The translations under genes were made by a program, and so were the position numbers. Shown one piece after another: positions 33,850-44,346 of a DNA stretch of 64,000 bases; positions within the stretch are counted from its first letter, which is position 1; each line of letters opens with the position of its first letter. The notes beneath the pieces are model-generated. The model was not told where the DNA came from. It searched no databases and saw only the letters and a list, made by a program, of their open reading frames with translations. The stretch is from Anthoceros angustus (taxonomy: Eukaryota > Streptophyta > Anthocerotopsida > Anthocerotales > Anthocerotaceae): NCBI GenBank assembly GCA_010909165.1, contig VJWM01000108.1, forward strand, positions 806,001 through 870,000, given 5' to 3'.

Positions 33850-34300
33850 ATGTTGCGTATCGGGCCTCAAGTCGGCGGTGATGAGGACATCGAGGATGAG
33901 GCCGTCGAGGATGAGCACAGCTAGGATGAGGATAGCCAGGATTTCAGCGATGAAGAGACTTTCCAGAACGATGTGGAGAACGTGGAGTTCCGTGTCTCCT
34001 GGCTAGCTGAAAGCAGTGAAGTTACAAAGCCAGAGGCGCACGCCAAGTACTATCCCCATTTGTTGCTTTAACTGGTTGAGGATGAGCTTGGTGATGACGG
34101 CTCTACCAGCGCAGCAGCAGGCACTGTGGTGCACACTATGGTCTGTCAGACATTGCCGGAGGAAGTGGTGGAACAAGTGCTGCTGTGATTACCGGCGGCA
34201 GCGCAGGCCCGCTGCCGAGCTGTGTGCAAGAGAGAGTTCGAACGGCGCACATTTCTCCCGTCACTATTGCGGACCTCGTCGCCTTCCCTCTGCGGCACGA
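33850..34300 (+). pseudogene. F-box-like gene relic with three premature stops
   Basis: A frame from ATG 33850 reads an acidic N-terminus (DEDIEDEAVEDE; DFSDEETFQNDVENVEF), then an F-box-like core beginning at 34153: LPEEVVEQVLL, stop, LPAAAQARCRAVCKRE. The F-box family pattern is LPxE-hhxxhLxxLPhxxLxRCRxVCKxW; the final Trp is missing here. Stops at 33922 (TAG), 34069 (TAA) and 34186 (TGA) each differ by one C-to-T change from CAG, CAA and CGA. F-box proteins recruit substrates to SCF ubiquitin ligases. No clear kelch repeats follow. This is a tentative call. Confidence 0.45.
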
Positions 34301-35867
34301 GGTCTTCTCTTTTCCGAAGGGGACCTGTAGTACAAAAGGACAAGTAGGACCACAGGGAGGAGGAAAATGGGCTCCTACAGTCAACCACTGTGAGGTGATG
34401 ATCATTTGCCAGACTACGGCACCTCGCAGTTGTGCCTTGCTACATTTCAGGGCCCCCCAGCCTGAACTCATCAGATGCCATGAACCAGCAGCAATGACGC
34501 TTTCAGAAGGAGCTCATCTGCACAGCTAGAATTTCGACTAGTACATATCCCTAGAAGCATTTTGCCAGGCAGGAAGGGCACATGCACTCGGTTTGTGGGA
34601 CAGAGTCTTTGATGAGCATGTTGACCTGTCACACCATGATGTACAGGAGTATGCAAGACCTGGAGATCATTGCCAGAGCAAGAAAACATACCCTGCATGG
34701 CAAGGTCACTTAGGCAGAAGTTCAACCTGTTCCCTAGTCAGTTTAGTACAGGTGCCCTTAGCTTACGTGGCCGGGCTGAACAATTTCTCGCCTTTCCAGC
34801 TATTTGCTTATTGTTGCTTGGCCATTGGCCGATCCAGCCAACAGTGGACCTGGATTTCTCAGCAGGCTCATGAGCTCTTGGTTATGGGTTGGAAGGTGGA
34901 AGGAGTCGACCATTCTTTGGCAGCACGCCTGCGCTCTCATCCCTCGACCTCGAGGGCTTTCCCCCCCATGTGTTATTAGCCCTTTTACCTATGATGTCCC
35001 CGTCCCGGGAATCCACGGGGATATCCCGCTATCCGAGACGCCCTTGTTGTTGCCAGGGGATTCTGGCCTTCATCAGGCCAGCATCTCCTGCTGTGCCATT
35101 TCTCTCTGCCCTTTCCTTGCCATTTTCTCTCTGCCTTCCCTTGCTATTTTCTCTCTGGCCTCCCTTGCCTCTACTTGGCAGGCCAAAAATACATATTGCG
35201 CCACGCGAAGCAAATCAATATCGACCAACGATAACGGAAATAACAAACCAATAACGAATCTGCAAGTCGCACTGAAACAGGAGAAGTAGGAGCAGAAGAA
35301 TCAGCGGAAGCATTCTTTCTGTGGGTCGGCATTGGGCATCGGGGCGGACGAAGCTGGTAGTCCAGGCCCTTGCGCCGGGCCGAACACCCTTTTGCAAGTC
35401 CAGTGCTCGCTCCCCTCAGCATCACGCTGTTGCGGAATTGGATTGGATGAGTGTGGTTTGAAGCCGAAACTGAGCTCCCGAGATGGCGTGGTGCGAGCTC
35501 CTCACCTGCTATGTTTCACCACCTAGGTGGTTACAGGGGCTGGAGCCCTACTGGCAGCCCCTTCCACTGCTGCAAAAGCTTGCCCTTGCTGAAAGTATAA
35601 CGGTGGACGGTTTCAAATTGTCAGGCCACAGTCTTTCCAGCGCTGGAGGCTAACAGACTCCAGTTCAGGCGGGGTTTATCAGATTGCAGAGAGATTTTGC
35701 ACAATGCCGACAACAACTCAGAACGGTCGTATGGTGTCAGGCTGGAAGTCCCACACTTCAACAAGCCCCACAAGTTGAAGGGCAGCGCGTCCAGCGCCTG
35801 ACTCTTCTACATTTAGGGTTAGGGTGTCTACTACTAGCTTGCCCGCGTGTTCTTCTCTGGGGTAGCT
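34301..35867. other. intergenic, no supportable gene
   Basis: About 1.5 kb. There is a pyrimidine-rich imperfect repeat (cttgccattttctctctgcc, about 35110-35175). The short frames present have no recognisable family. Confidence 0.4.
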
Positions 35868-36060
35868 TGCTTTAGAGCCTTGCGAAAACCCTCTGGGCCA
35901 GCTGGCCCTAATGACTTGCGAAAACCCTCTGCGGTAGCTGGTTGTAGAGCCTTGCGAAAACCCTCTGGGGCAGCTGGCCGTAATGGCTTGCAAAAACCCT
36001 CTGGGGTAGCTGGTTCTAGAGGCTTGCGCAAACCTTCTGTGTAGCTGGTCTTAGAGGCTT
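35868..36060. repeat. 36-bp minisatellite, about 5 units
   Basis: Units of type cttgcgaaaaccctctgggg-cagctggccgtaatgg, degenerate at both ends. The period is a multiple of three, so 12-residue repeats appear on both strands: LRKPSGPAG on plus, and EGFRKALQPAT on minus within a 124-residue frame at 36208-35834. It could be a short repeat protein or non-coding. Confidence 0.75.
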
Positions 36061-36949
36061 GGGAGGGTTTCCTTCTGTTGGATGCGGTTCTTGTGCGCGC
36101 AGGGCCGCGAAGATCATCCGTTCTCTGCCCCATGCCTGGTGATGTATGTATCAAAGAAACTACTGACGTCCTTGCGGACAGCTGTGGAAACTTTATGCTG
36201 AAGGCCATCCTGTGTGTTGGGGAAGCAGCTATTCTTCTCTGTTGATTGGTTGTGAACCTCTTCCGGAAATGTTGTAGAAGGTGCTCGCTAGCCTGTGATG
36301 AAATGTTATCTTACCTACATTGCCTGAACCGCCATGTTGAGAAGATTGGATGACTTGAGGCCTGGCCACACCTGTTTGAAACGTGTAATAGAATTCTTGC
36401 GGGTTGGAGGCAAATGATGAATCTTGACTCACTTATTTTGTGAGAGCTGGAAATGTCGGTGATCTCTAACAACCAATAGATCCTCCTGAGCCTCCTACCG
36501 TGAATTAATGCGTCGGTTCGTCTGCGAAGTCTGATTCCTGCAGTTTGCAAAGCTTTCCGCCTCGCTGTCGAAGGCCATGGACGTGATGACAGTTGTAACT
36601 GATTTGCATTGATGCGAAATTACAGACTACAATTCCCTGATCCATAGAAGCCTTGGCAGTTGTGTCTTGTCTGCTATTCATTCGCCTTCGGAGATGAGGA
36701 GTCCGTAACTAGACTGGGGCTTATTTATTACACACAAGTGTCACGGGAAGCTCTTGTCAGATTCGCCGATCGGGGACCAGGTGCAGGCCTGGAATATGGC
36801 TGGGATCCAGTGGAATCGGGGGATGCGCTTGCCGGAGTGAGCTTGTTGTTTTATGTATGTACTGAGATGCTCTCGAGAGCCGTTTCGCAAGGGTTTTTGC
36901 AACCTCTCGCCAAATACAGCATTGATTTCAAAATTCTCTTTCTTCTGGC
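36061..36949. other. intergenic, no recognised feature
   Basis: A 121-codon plus frame ends at 37025 but overlaps the direct repeat below and resembles nothing I know. No gene is called. Confidence 0.35.
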
Positions 36950-37052
36950 TGTGACCGTCTGGATTAGTGGTGTGATTTACCACAAATATACGTCGAAAAT
37001 GTTTATATTAAAAATTTTAATATGATATAGTCAAAAATATTGTTTGTAGAGC
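36950..37052. repeat. left copy of a ~103-bp direct repeat flanking a 1.3-kb segment
   Basis: Sequence tgtgaccgtctggattagtg to attgtttgtagagc. It recurs at 38361-38462 with about four differences. The enclosed 1.3 kb starts gtaacacccctt and ends gtaccgttac. Confidence 0.85.
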
Positions 37053-37297
37053 AAAAGTAACACCCCTTACTATGCGGCCAGTAACGAAGCGACAAGTGCT
37101 GGCTTCCCAGCAGTTTAGTCACTACACAGCCAGTAAGGAAGCAACAAGTGTTGGCTTCCCAGCAGTCTAGAACCTCGCCAATTCACTCCACAAGAGACTT
37201 GCACGATTCTCAGCGCTCTCAACCTCGCGACACAGCACTAGGTTCCAAGTAGCCCGCCGTCCACTGACGGCTCGCAGGCCACCTCCTCGAGGTGCTG

Positions 37298-37980
37298 CTC
37301 TTTATTGCAAGAATACAACGATGGAATCTGGCTATCTACGCCCTCTTTATTGCAAGAATACAACGATGGAATCGCTATCTCGCCTCTTTATTGCAAGAAT
37401 ACAACGATGGAATCGGCTATCTCACGCCCTCTTTATTGCAAGAATACAACGATGGAATCGGCTATCTACGCCTCTTTATTGCAAGAATACAACGATGGAA
37501 TCGGCTATCTCGCCCTCTTTATTGCAAGAATACAACGATGGAATCGGCTATCTCGCCTCTTTATTGCAAGAATACAACGATGGAATCGGCTATCTCGCCT
37601 CTTTATTGCAAGAATACAACGATGGAATCGGCTATCTACGCCTCTTTATTGCAAGAATACAACGATGGAATCGGCTATCTACGCCCTCTTTATTGCAAGA
37701 ATACAACGATGGAATCGGCTATCACGCCTCTTTATTGCAAGAATACAACGATGGAATCGGCTATCTCGCCCTCTTTATTGCAAGAATACAACGATGGAAT
37801 CTATCTACGCCTCTTTATTGCAAGAATACAACGATGGAATCGGCTATCTCGCCTCTTTATTGCAAGAATACAACGATGGAATGCTATCTACGCCCTCTTT
37901 ATTGCAAGAATACAACGATGGAATCGCCTATCTACGCCCTCTTTATTGCAAGAATACAACGATGGAATCTAGCTATCTAC
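37298..37980. repeat. 43-bp minisatellite, 16 units
   Basis: The core ctctttattgcaagaataca then acgatggaatcggctatcta-cgc is repeated 16 times. Sequence is near perfect, but unit length varies by 1-3 bases at one place (ctacgccctc, ctcgccctc, cacgcctc). All three plus frames are open throughout. The minus strand has AATAAA in every unit. It sits inside the segment bounded by the direct repeats. Confidence 0.95.
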
Positions 37981-38360
37981 GCTCAAGCTCGCCTTGATTC
38001 CATGACAAGCTCACTAGCTAGCTCTCCACAGCTCTCTCAACATAAGGCTTGCAGCGCACACTTGCCCGCTCTCTCAAAGAGTGAGTCCCACTTGTTCCTC
38101 AAAGCCCTTCTCTAGCCCTTATATATCCCGCAGCCTAACCTTAACTAGGCAGCTGTTAAAATCTAGGGATTCTTACAGACCACTGATCACTAAGAGTCCT
38201 CTCTAAGCAGCTCTTCATTTGTGGCTCTAGCAATTCCTCTCTAACAAGAGATTGCATGAAGCATGCAACACATGCATCTTCTTAACAGGACAGCTACTAA
38301 CTCAGCTTTTTACCTCTTTCAACTTTTCACCTTTCTATCTTGTTTCACCAGTACCGTTAC

Positions 38361-38462
38361 TGTGACCGTCTGGATTAGTGGTGTGATTACCACAAATATA
38401 CGTTGAAAATATTTTTATTAAAAATTTTAATATGATATAGTCAAAAATATTGTTTGTAGAGC
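38361..38462. repeat. right copy of the ~103-bp direct repeat
   Basis: Partner of 36950-37052. The differences are a lost t in gattacc and changes in cgttgaaaatatttttatt. Confidence 0.85.
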
Positions 38463-39187
38463 CTTTTATGGAGATCGGGATACAAGGACATAAAGAAATT
38501 CGTTTTGGGACTTAAAAACAACAACTCCAGAATCATAATTAATTTTCGTTACAACGTCTCTAGAGTTATAGTTAACTTTTGGTTTGCGATATACACTTCA
38601 CACTTAGATGTAAATGATTGACATATCAAGAAATAATAGCTCCTGAAATTAGAGATGATTTATTGAGGTGAAAGAACGATGGAACGAGACCATCTAGGAA
38701 GGGACAACAAATGGGGACCCGGGGGTCGGAGTGAAGAGGAGCAACCGAGCTCCCTACCTAAAGTGACCAATCGCACCCACAATGTCATATGCGTGTAGAA
38801 TAAACGGCTGCAAACCACAGAGGAAGAGGAAAAGGCATCACCCACCGCCGCCTTATGGAGAATCGCTGAGAGCGCCATCAAGAGCAATAGAAACCCCGCC
38901 GGAGTATCTTGTGAAGTACGAGAGGGACCGCACTATGCTGCGCATGGTAAGTTTTGGCACAAGACTTGATGAATTTGTCAAAGTCCAGCCCATTGCCCCA
39001 TACGCTTTAGAGCAAGCGGATAAAGAGGTGGCCCGCTTGCATCCTGCTATACTTGCGGACCTTAAGAGCCGCTGCACGGGCAGCAGCCCAGCCTGGACGG
39101 TTGGTGATGACTGGCGGAGGTGGCGCCACGTGCGGTCGGTAACCACTACATCCGCCACCACAACCGTCGCCACGGACAAGGTATAAG
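38463..39187. other. AT-rich then unique sequence, no gene called
   Basis: A 134-codon plus frame (38782-39186) lies opposite the LINE relic and has no recognisable domain. I treat it as non-coding. Confidence 0.4.
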
Positions 39188-39430
39188 TCATACGATTGAG
39201 CGACACAGAAGAAGAGTATACTCCCGCTCCCTCCAGGCCATATAGCCACTTTCGCGAGCAATGGCAAACATGACGTCACGGATGGCGTCGTGAGTGGCAA
39301 TGCGATGACCCCCGTGGGGACAACGAGCAAGGTGGACACCAGAGACGTCAAGAGCAGAGCCGCACTCACAAGTGAGGAGCGAAGAAGCCACAGGCTGGAG
39401 TAGGCCGAGACGGAATCGCATCGCAGTAGT
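39188..39430 (-). mobile_element. non-LTR retrotransposon (LINE) C-terminal fragment
   Basis: The minus strand encodes RLGLLQPVASSLLTCECGSA, then GVHLARCPHGGHRIATHDAI-RDV. The C-x-C-G-x3-D-x2-G-x-H-x3-C-x7-H-x4-RD pattern is the zinc-knuckle-like end found after reverse transcriptase in many LINE polyproteins. About 80 codons survive and no RT is adjacent. Identification rests on this motif alone. Confidence 0.6.
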
Positions 39431-40410
39431 GAAGGTGGTTGGTGCGATGTGAAATCCCCGTATGCATGGGCGGGCCAGTAGCCAAGCACCTGCTCCCTTC
39501 CCAGAACAAGAGCGAACTGAGCTCCTGAAATTATGAACAAAGAAACATATGGATGTGATGTCGAGAGCTACCTGAATTTAAGTAAACCAAAATCCTATAT
39601 TGAAGAACATTGATAGGGTCCACTCATTTAAGAGCAGTTTTGTATGAATCTTTCTATATGTATCTTACCATATAACGCTTGTTCTTGTTCTTATATCTTC
39701 AATATTTTTTATATTTAATAGATTATTTTCAGTGTAAAAGTTGGAAGATATATTATATTTTAGTTGCATATAAAATTGTTATTTATATTTTTTCCTAGAT
39801 ATATAAAAAGTTAATAGTGAGAATCTACTTTTGTACGTAATAAACACAATTTTTGAACTAATGGGCGGATTTGAAGCTGAAGCAAATGGACTCCCTTCCT
39901 TGATATGAAACAGCTACCGTATCTATCTATCTGTCTTATTTTTGTCCACCTCAGCCTGAGCCTAAGCAGTTATGAGTCCCTTTTTTTTTGGCAAAGAAGA
40001 GGGCTGAGGGATGCATCGATTAAAAGTGAAGGATTCCGTAATGGAGCTCCGGGCATTTTTTGGTCCAGGGTCCAGGGTCCAGGCAGGTCCTTGTGCTTGC
40101 AACGCGGGGGGGTTATACGTATGTATATAGGGCGGTCGCGTCCCTTGGATGTGAAATGGGGATTCTCTTCTCCTTCCGTTCAGTGAGCCTGCAACGATTC
40201 TGGTCCTGTCACTGGGTACTGGGTCCTGCCGAACTTGGTATGTGACATAACTTCCGTGCACGCATTCAGGTCCAGCGTCTCTTTGCCAGAGGTGGTGGTG
40301 ACGAGGATGCTCACCGGCGCCCGCTTTCCTCTCCTAATTTCTGTTTGCTCCTTTGGCGGGGCAGTGTCTGTAAGATCGGAGAAACTTTAAGGAGGAAGAG
40401 AAAAAATTGG
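39431..40410. other. AT-rich intergenic DNA and probable promoter region of the coiled-coil gene
   Basis: 39550-39900 is AT-rich with no gene. 40070-40085 has (ggtccag)n. A TATA-like word, TATATAG, lies at 40124-40130, about 330 bases before the chosen start codon, and could set transcription of the gene at 40459. This is a visual guess only. Confidence 0.35.
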
Positions 40411-40458
40411 ATGTGTTGTAGCACACATCACATCCGCATCCGATTCGGTGATCTGGAG

Positions 40459-42597
40459 ATGGTGGATATTCGAAAAGCCAGCAGCGCTTCCAGGCGCAGC
40501 AGCAGCAGCAGCAGCAGCAGCACATCAGCAGCCCATGACAAGGGTCCCGGAGCGGAAGCGTCGTCAGCCGTGTACCCTGTGAAACGCTTGTCCACGGTCC
40601 CAAAGCGAGCTTCTCAGCAGAATCCTGTACAGGAGGGGGGGAATCCAGTGACCAGCGCCGCCGATCTCCAGAAGCGGCCGTCTACAGGCGGCTCTTCAGC
40701 GCAGTCGGAAGCCGATAATGCCCAGGCTGCTGCTGCTGCCGAGGTTGCCCGGCTGACAAAGGAAATCGCTTCTCTGAGACAGGAGGCCCAACAGAAGTGT
40801 GCGGACTTGGCCAGCCTGCAGCTCAAATTGGACGAAAGAAGCAAAGAGGTGGCGAGCTTGGAAGTTAAGGTCGATGAGGGCAACCGGGAAGTGGGCAAGC
40901 TGAGGCAGCAGGTGGCAGACAGGGACCAGGAGCTTGCCATTCTGCAGCAGGCCATAGGGAAGAAGAAGGATCCTTCCAAGCCGGTGCCGGTGAAGGAAGC
41001 GGAGGCGGGCATTCCAAGCCTGAACCCTGGAGACGCACAAGATTCAACTGCGCAGTTTTTCGTTTCCTTGGAGGAGTGCCTGAAATGCAGGGAATGCGGG
41101 AGGCCCAATCTGTACACGGAGAAGGACCACCCGTTGCTGCGGGCAGCCGAGGACTCCAAGTGGTTGTCGGACGAACTGGACATTTTGAGCCACAACAAGC
41201 AACTGTACCTGGAGATGGAGCAGAGGCTGGCGCACATCAAGGAGCAGCTGGTAGCGCCGGATGAATCCAAGCAGCAGCAGCAGCGGCAGCAGCAGCAGCA
41301 GCCCTTCTTCCAGCCCAAGCCCGGGACGGACAGCAGCAGCTTCTACAGAGCTCGAGGCCTGGACCCGGCCAAGTGGAAGCAAGAACGCAACTTCTCCAAG
41401 GGCAAGAGAGGTAAGTCCTTCCAGTGCGCTCTCATTTACACCGATTGCACGCAGGTGCTGGATGTGAGCAACCCCCCGGCCGGCCTGGCCATCGAGGACA
41501 TCCCCTCCTTGATGCACTCCGACATCGACCAGTTCCTGGCCGCCAGGGGTCTGCGGGAGTTCGATGCCGCCGTGTACGAGTGGTTCGTGGTCCCCGGCCT
41601 GCCTCTGGACCGAGAGGCCAGCAGCTTGGAGAATGTGAGCAACGCGGCCATAGTCATCCACCCCAAAGACCGCAACACCTTCTGGCACAACAAGACGCTG
41701 CACTCTCAGCTCAGCCTCTCCCTCAAGTACCTCGGGGACAGGACGGGCGAGCTCCTGCACCGCCTGCGGGTGCACGAGGACTGCATGGACGCTCTCTGGC
41801 AAGAACGCTCCTACTTCACGCGAGAAGTGCTGAGCCGGCAGCTATGGCCGGCGGATGCAAAGAGCGAGAAGGGAGCCAAGGGTTTGCTGGCCGGGATGCT
41901 GGCAGGCCTGAGGAAGAACGTGGTAGGGAAGGAGGAGGAGGTTTGCAGGCTGGAGGCTAGGTTGCAGGCGGCGGAGAAGCGGGAGGAGCAGCAGGGAGCG
42001 TTCTTACAGGAGGCCAAGACGCTCATGGCCAAGAAGGACGAAGCCCTAGCCTACTACAACCATGCCCTCCAGACTTGCCGAGGTCAGGTGAAGACGATCC
42101 AGAGCAAGAGCGAGGCGAGCGAGTGCCAACTCTGGGCTCTCCGCCACAAGCTTGCGGTCTTGGCCGAGCCCATGTGCAAGATCTGGGTGCGGACGTTCCT
42201 GGACTCTGTTCGCAGGCAGATCGGGCAGGACCTGTGTGCCGCGTTCGCGGACGTGGTTCCATTTCAGGAGGCGGCGACCAGCCCGCACTCCAGCAAGAAC
42301 TGGAATGCCACCCTGTTTCAGATCTACCAGACTCCGGATGCCTGCGCACTCTTGGCTTCCAAGGGCCTGCACCGGGAGCTCCTGGAGCTCACCCGGGTGG
42401 GTGCCCAATACACCGACGGCCACCAGACGTTGCAGGAACTGGGAAACGCGGCCGCCACCAGCGCCCGCAAGCCAGAGGTTGCGGAAGCCATCTGCAGTTT
42501 GGATGTGCCCGACTCCTACCGCCACGCGCTCAAGCAGCTCTACGCCTACGCCTATGGCTCCGATAACGATGTCCAACACGATCGCCTGGCTCTCTGA
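40459..42597 (+). CDS. 712-residue coiled-coil protein of unknown function
   Basis: Intact intronless frame from ATG 40459 (MVDIRKASSASRR) to TGA; an upstream in-frame ATG at 40411 would add 16 residues. The codon pattern is strongly coding, with GC-rich third positions. Residues 1-85 are Ser-rich and disordered (polyserine about 14-21). About 85-168 is heptad coiled coil (VARLTKEIASLRQ; LEVKVDEGNREVGKLRQQV). Then CLKCREC at 207-213 could bind metal with a later Cys/His. A Gln-rich linker follows, then a globular middle (TFWHNKTLHSQLSLSLKYLG), a second coiled coil (about 505-590) and a helical C-terminus. No enzyme motif, signal peptide or membrane span is seen. I do not recognise the family. 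It converges on the proteasome gene, 384 bases away. Confidence 0.85.
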   Translation: MVDIRKASSASRRSSSSSSSSTSAAHDKGPGAEASSAVYPVKRLSTVPKRASQQNPVQEGGNPVTSAADLQKRPSTGGSSAQSEADNAQAAAAAEVARLTKEIASLRQEAQQKCADLASLQLKLDERSKEVASLEVKVDEGNREVGKLRQQVADRDQELAILQQAIGKKKDPSKPVPVKEAEAGIPSLNPGDAQDSTAQFFVSLEECLKCRECGRPNLYTEKDHPLLRAAEDSKWLSDELDILSHNKQLYLEMEQRLAHIKEQLVAPDESKQQQQRQQQQQPFFQPKPGTDSSSFYRARGLDPAKWKQERNFSKGKRGKSFQCALIYTDCTQVLDVSNPPAGLAIEDIPSLMHSDIDQFLAARGLREFDAAVYEWFVVPGLPLDREASSLENVSNAAIVIHPKDRNTFWHNKTLHSQLSLSLKYLGDRTGELLHRLRVHEDCMDALWQERSYFTREVLSRQLWPADAKSEKGAKGLLAGMLAGLRKNVVGKEEEVCRLEARLQAAEKREEQQGAFLQEAKTLMAKKDEALAYYNHALQTCRGQVKTIQSKSEASECQLWALRHKLAVLAEPMCKIWVRTFLDSVRRQIGQDLCAAFADVVPFQEAATSPHSSKNWNATLFQIYQTPDACALLASKGLHRELLELTRVGAQYTDGHQTLQELGNAAATSARKPEVAEAICSLDVPDSYRHALKQLYAYAYGSDNDVQHDRLAL

Positions 42598-42981
42598 TGA
42601 TCGGGAGGATACACTGCATCATCCATACACTACTACACACCATCAAGCGCGAGCTGCTCCTCATCGAACGAGCAGCTCCATGCCCATCCTGCTACTCCTA
42701 GATATCATGGCAATTCCACCAAAGTCACCACCGCATTTCTGCAACCGCACGAGCGAGCTGCCACACTTCGCAGTACACATACATGTGCACCGAGCCGTTA
42801 CAAAAGACCAGGCTCCACCCCAGCAGCCCCACCATCACAGGGGGACGGGGGAGCATGACGACCCAAGTGCATATCACACAGATTGAGAATCGAGGTTTGT
42901 AGAGGCAAGGAGCATGTAAATAGTTTGTGGCGCTGTTGAGAAGAAGAGAAGTCTGCCAGAACCCTACTACTACTACAGCTA
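42598..42981. other. convergent 3' UTR space
   Basis: Holds the 3' untranslated regions of the coiled-coil gene (plus) and the proteasome gene (minus). No separate gene is seen. Confidence 0.6.
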
Positions 42982-43734
42982 CTACCGGTCGTCGGACGGT
43001 GCCTGCGTGATGCCATACTTGAGCAACAATTGGTTCAAAGCGTCAGCTGAAGTGACCTGGTACTGCACACTGCCGTCGTGACCTAAGCTCACTTCCGCCA
43101 CCTCAAGCTTTTCGGCTGACAGACTGGTGCTGTCCATGGTCTTACTCAAAATCTTCAAAGCCAGCTGCACAGCTTCCTCTCTGGTGATGTCATCCTTGTA
43201 GTCCTGCTTCAACATGGACTGCGCGGCCTGGTTGTTGGCACCGATAGCCCCGGCCTTCCATCCACCGTAATTGCCGCTGGGATCACTCATGTAGAGCTGA
43301 AACCCGAAATTTTTGTCGTACCCTGCGAACAGAAAAGAGACACCGAAGGGGCGCAAACCCCCGAACTGCGTGTACCCTTGCTTGGTGTCACACAGGGCCT
43401 GCACCAGCTGCTCCACTGGAATGGCCTCCTGGTACTGGTAGGTGAACCTCTGGGCCTGCAACCTAGCCGTGTTGATGAGGATGTTAGCGTCCGCCATAAT
43501 CCCGGCCACTGCGCACGCTACGTGGTCATCGATCTTGTACATCTTCTCGGTGGACTTGGCTGTGGCCAGCAGCTTGGACGTGACCATCTTCTCGGCGGCA
43601 AGCACCACCCCGTCTTTGGCCAAAATCCCGATGGTTGCCCCGGCATTGCCGATGGCCTGCATGGCATACTCCACCTGGTACAGTCTCCCCTCGGGAGAGA
43701 AAATGGTAGTCCTGGAATCATAGCGTCTCGACAT
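42982..43734 (-). CDS. PAC1: 20S proteasome subunit alpha type-4 (alpha-3 position, PAC1 / PSMA4)
   Basis: Structural outer-ring subunit of the 20S proteasome core, acting in cytosol and nucleus. The 250-residue frame starts at ATG 43734 with [20 protein letters not shown], containing the N-terminal proteasome-alpha signature ([20 protein letters not shown] region). Other family marks are AGITADANILI-like [48 protein letters not shown], and the LKILSKTMD helix. As in all alpha subunits there is no N-terminal catalytic Thr. Length equals the plant family length. It is intronless in the coding part; a 5' UTR intron is possible on the minus strand (GTAAGTC near 43833, TTGTTCAG near 43762). No lesions, which contrasts with the PPR loci. 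Confidence 0.96.
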   Translation of the reverse strand: MSRRYDSRTTIFSPEGRLYQVEYAMQAIGNAGATIGILAKDGVVLAAEKMVTSKLLATAKSTEKMYKIDDHVACAVAGIMADANILINTARLQAQRFTYQYQEAIPVEQLVQALCDTKQGYTQFGGLRPFGVSFLFAGYDKNFGFQLYMSDPSGNYGGWKAGAIGANNQAAQSMLKQDYKDDITREEAVQLALKILSKTMDSTSLSAEKLEVAEVSLGHDGSVQYQVTSADALNQLLLKYGITQAPSDDR

Positions 43735-43938
43735 GGCGTCAATCAACCCTCTCCTCTGAACAATTTCCTGCTCCCAATGTCCTCAATTCTTCCAATCTCA
43801 ATGCACGTTCCGTGTGCTCAATTGAAGAAGACTTACCCAATACCCTAACCTTGTTCTCGTCCGTTAGAAATTTCGCCTGTTCTCAGGAAACGAAAAAACG
43901 AAGATTCTAAATTCCGAACGAAAAGGAGTATCTTCAAC

Positions 43939-44019
43939 CGCAGCCTGAGAGATTCGAACTCTCGCGGGCGAACCCATGTACTTAGCAGGCACACGCCTTA
44001 ACCACTCGGCCAAAGCTGC
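43939..44019 (-). tRNA. tRNA-Ser(GCU)
   Basis: The minus strand gives an 81-base tRNA. The acceptor stem GCAGCTT pairs with AGGCTGC (one G-T pair) with discriminator G. The D-arm is TGGCCGAGTGGTTAAGGC, and the anticodon loop is CTGCTAA with anticodon GCT. It has the long variable arm typical of serine tRNAs, and the T-arm GAGAGTTCGAATCTCTC. No intron and no encoded CCA, as expected for a eukaryotic nuclear gene. It reads AGC/AGU codons. Confidence 0.96.
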
Positions 44020-44098
44020 TTCGTGCCATAAGATGGCACACTTAAGATATATAATAATTTACGTAAATACTTTCGTGCCTTGATTAAGCATCCTGAAC

Positions 44099-44240
44099 TT
44101 GGATCGGTACTTAGATGGGGTGCCTAAGCTACTTGCACCAAGTCCCTCCCGACAGCTTGGATCGGTACTTAGATGGGGTGCCTAAAGGGAGTGGATGCCC
44201 TTGGTGAAAGTAGCTTAGGCACACCATGGTACAAGTTGTG
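44099..44240. repeat. fold-back sequence with direct repeat, between tRNA-Ser and locus G
   Basis: Arm 44117-44142 is the inverted match of 44200-44225 (24 of 26 bases pair). A direct repeat cttggatcggtacttagatg lies at about 44098 and 44157. It could be a small fold-back transposon or a hairpin transcript. No other copy was noticed in the window. Confidence 0.65.
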
Positions 44241-44346
44241 AAGTACCAAGTCCCATGACGGAAATCCGTCCTTAGTGGACTTCAATAAAATTCAAAAATT
44301 CACTCATCTCTCCCGACAGCGTTCCTTCAACGACGATGGCCGCAGT

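Noticed and set aside
36660-37025. 121-codon plus frame with a hydrophobic C-terminus
   Set aside because: Its end lies in a 103-bp repeat that also occurs at 38361, and there is no homology I can see.
37292-38115. Three overlapping 226-264 codon frames (LLQEYNDGI and YCKNTTMES repeats)
   Set aside because: Produced by the 43-bp minisatellite, which lacks stops in every plus frame. No independent coding evidence.
38782-39186. 134-codon plus-strand ORF
   Set aside because: No family resemblance; adjoins and partly opposes the LINE relic; the flanks are AT-rich and unlike a gene.
41411-41454. Possible 44-base intron (gtaagt to gcag) in the coiled-coil gene
   Set aside because: Too short for a plant intron and not a multiple of three, and the frame is open and coding-like on both sides. 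Removing it would break the protein.
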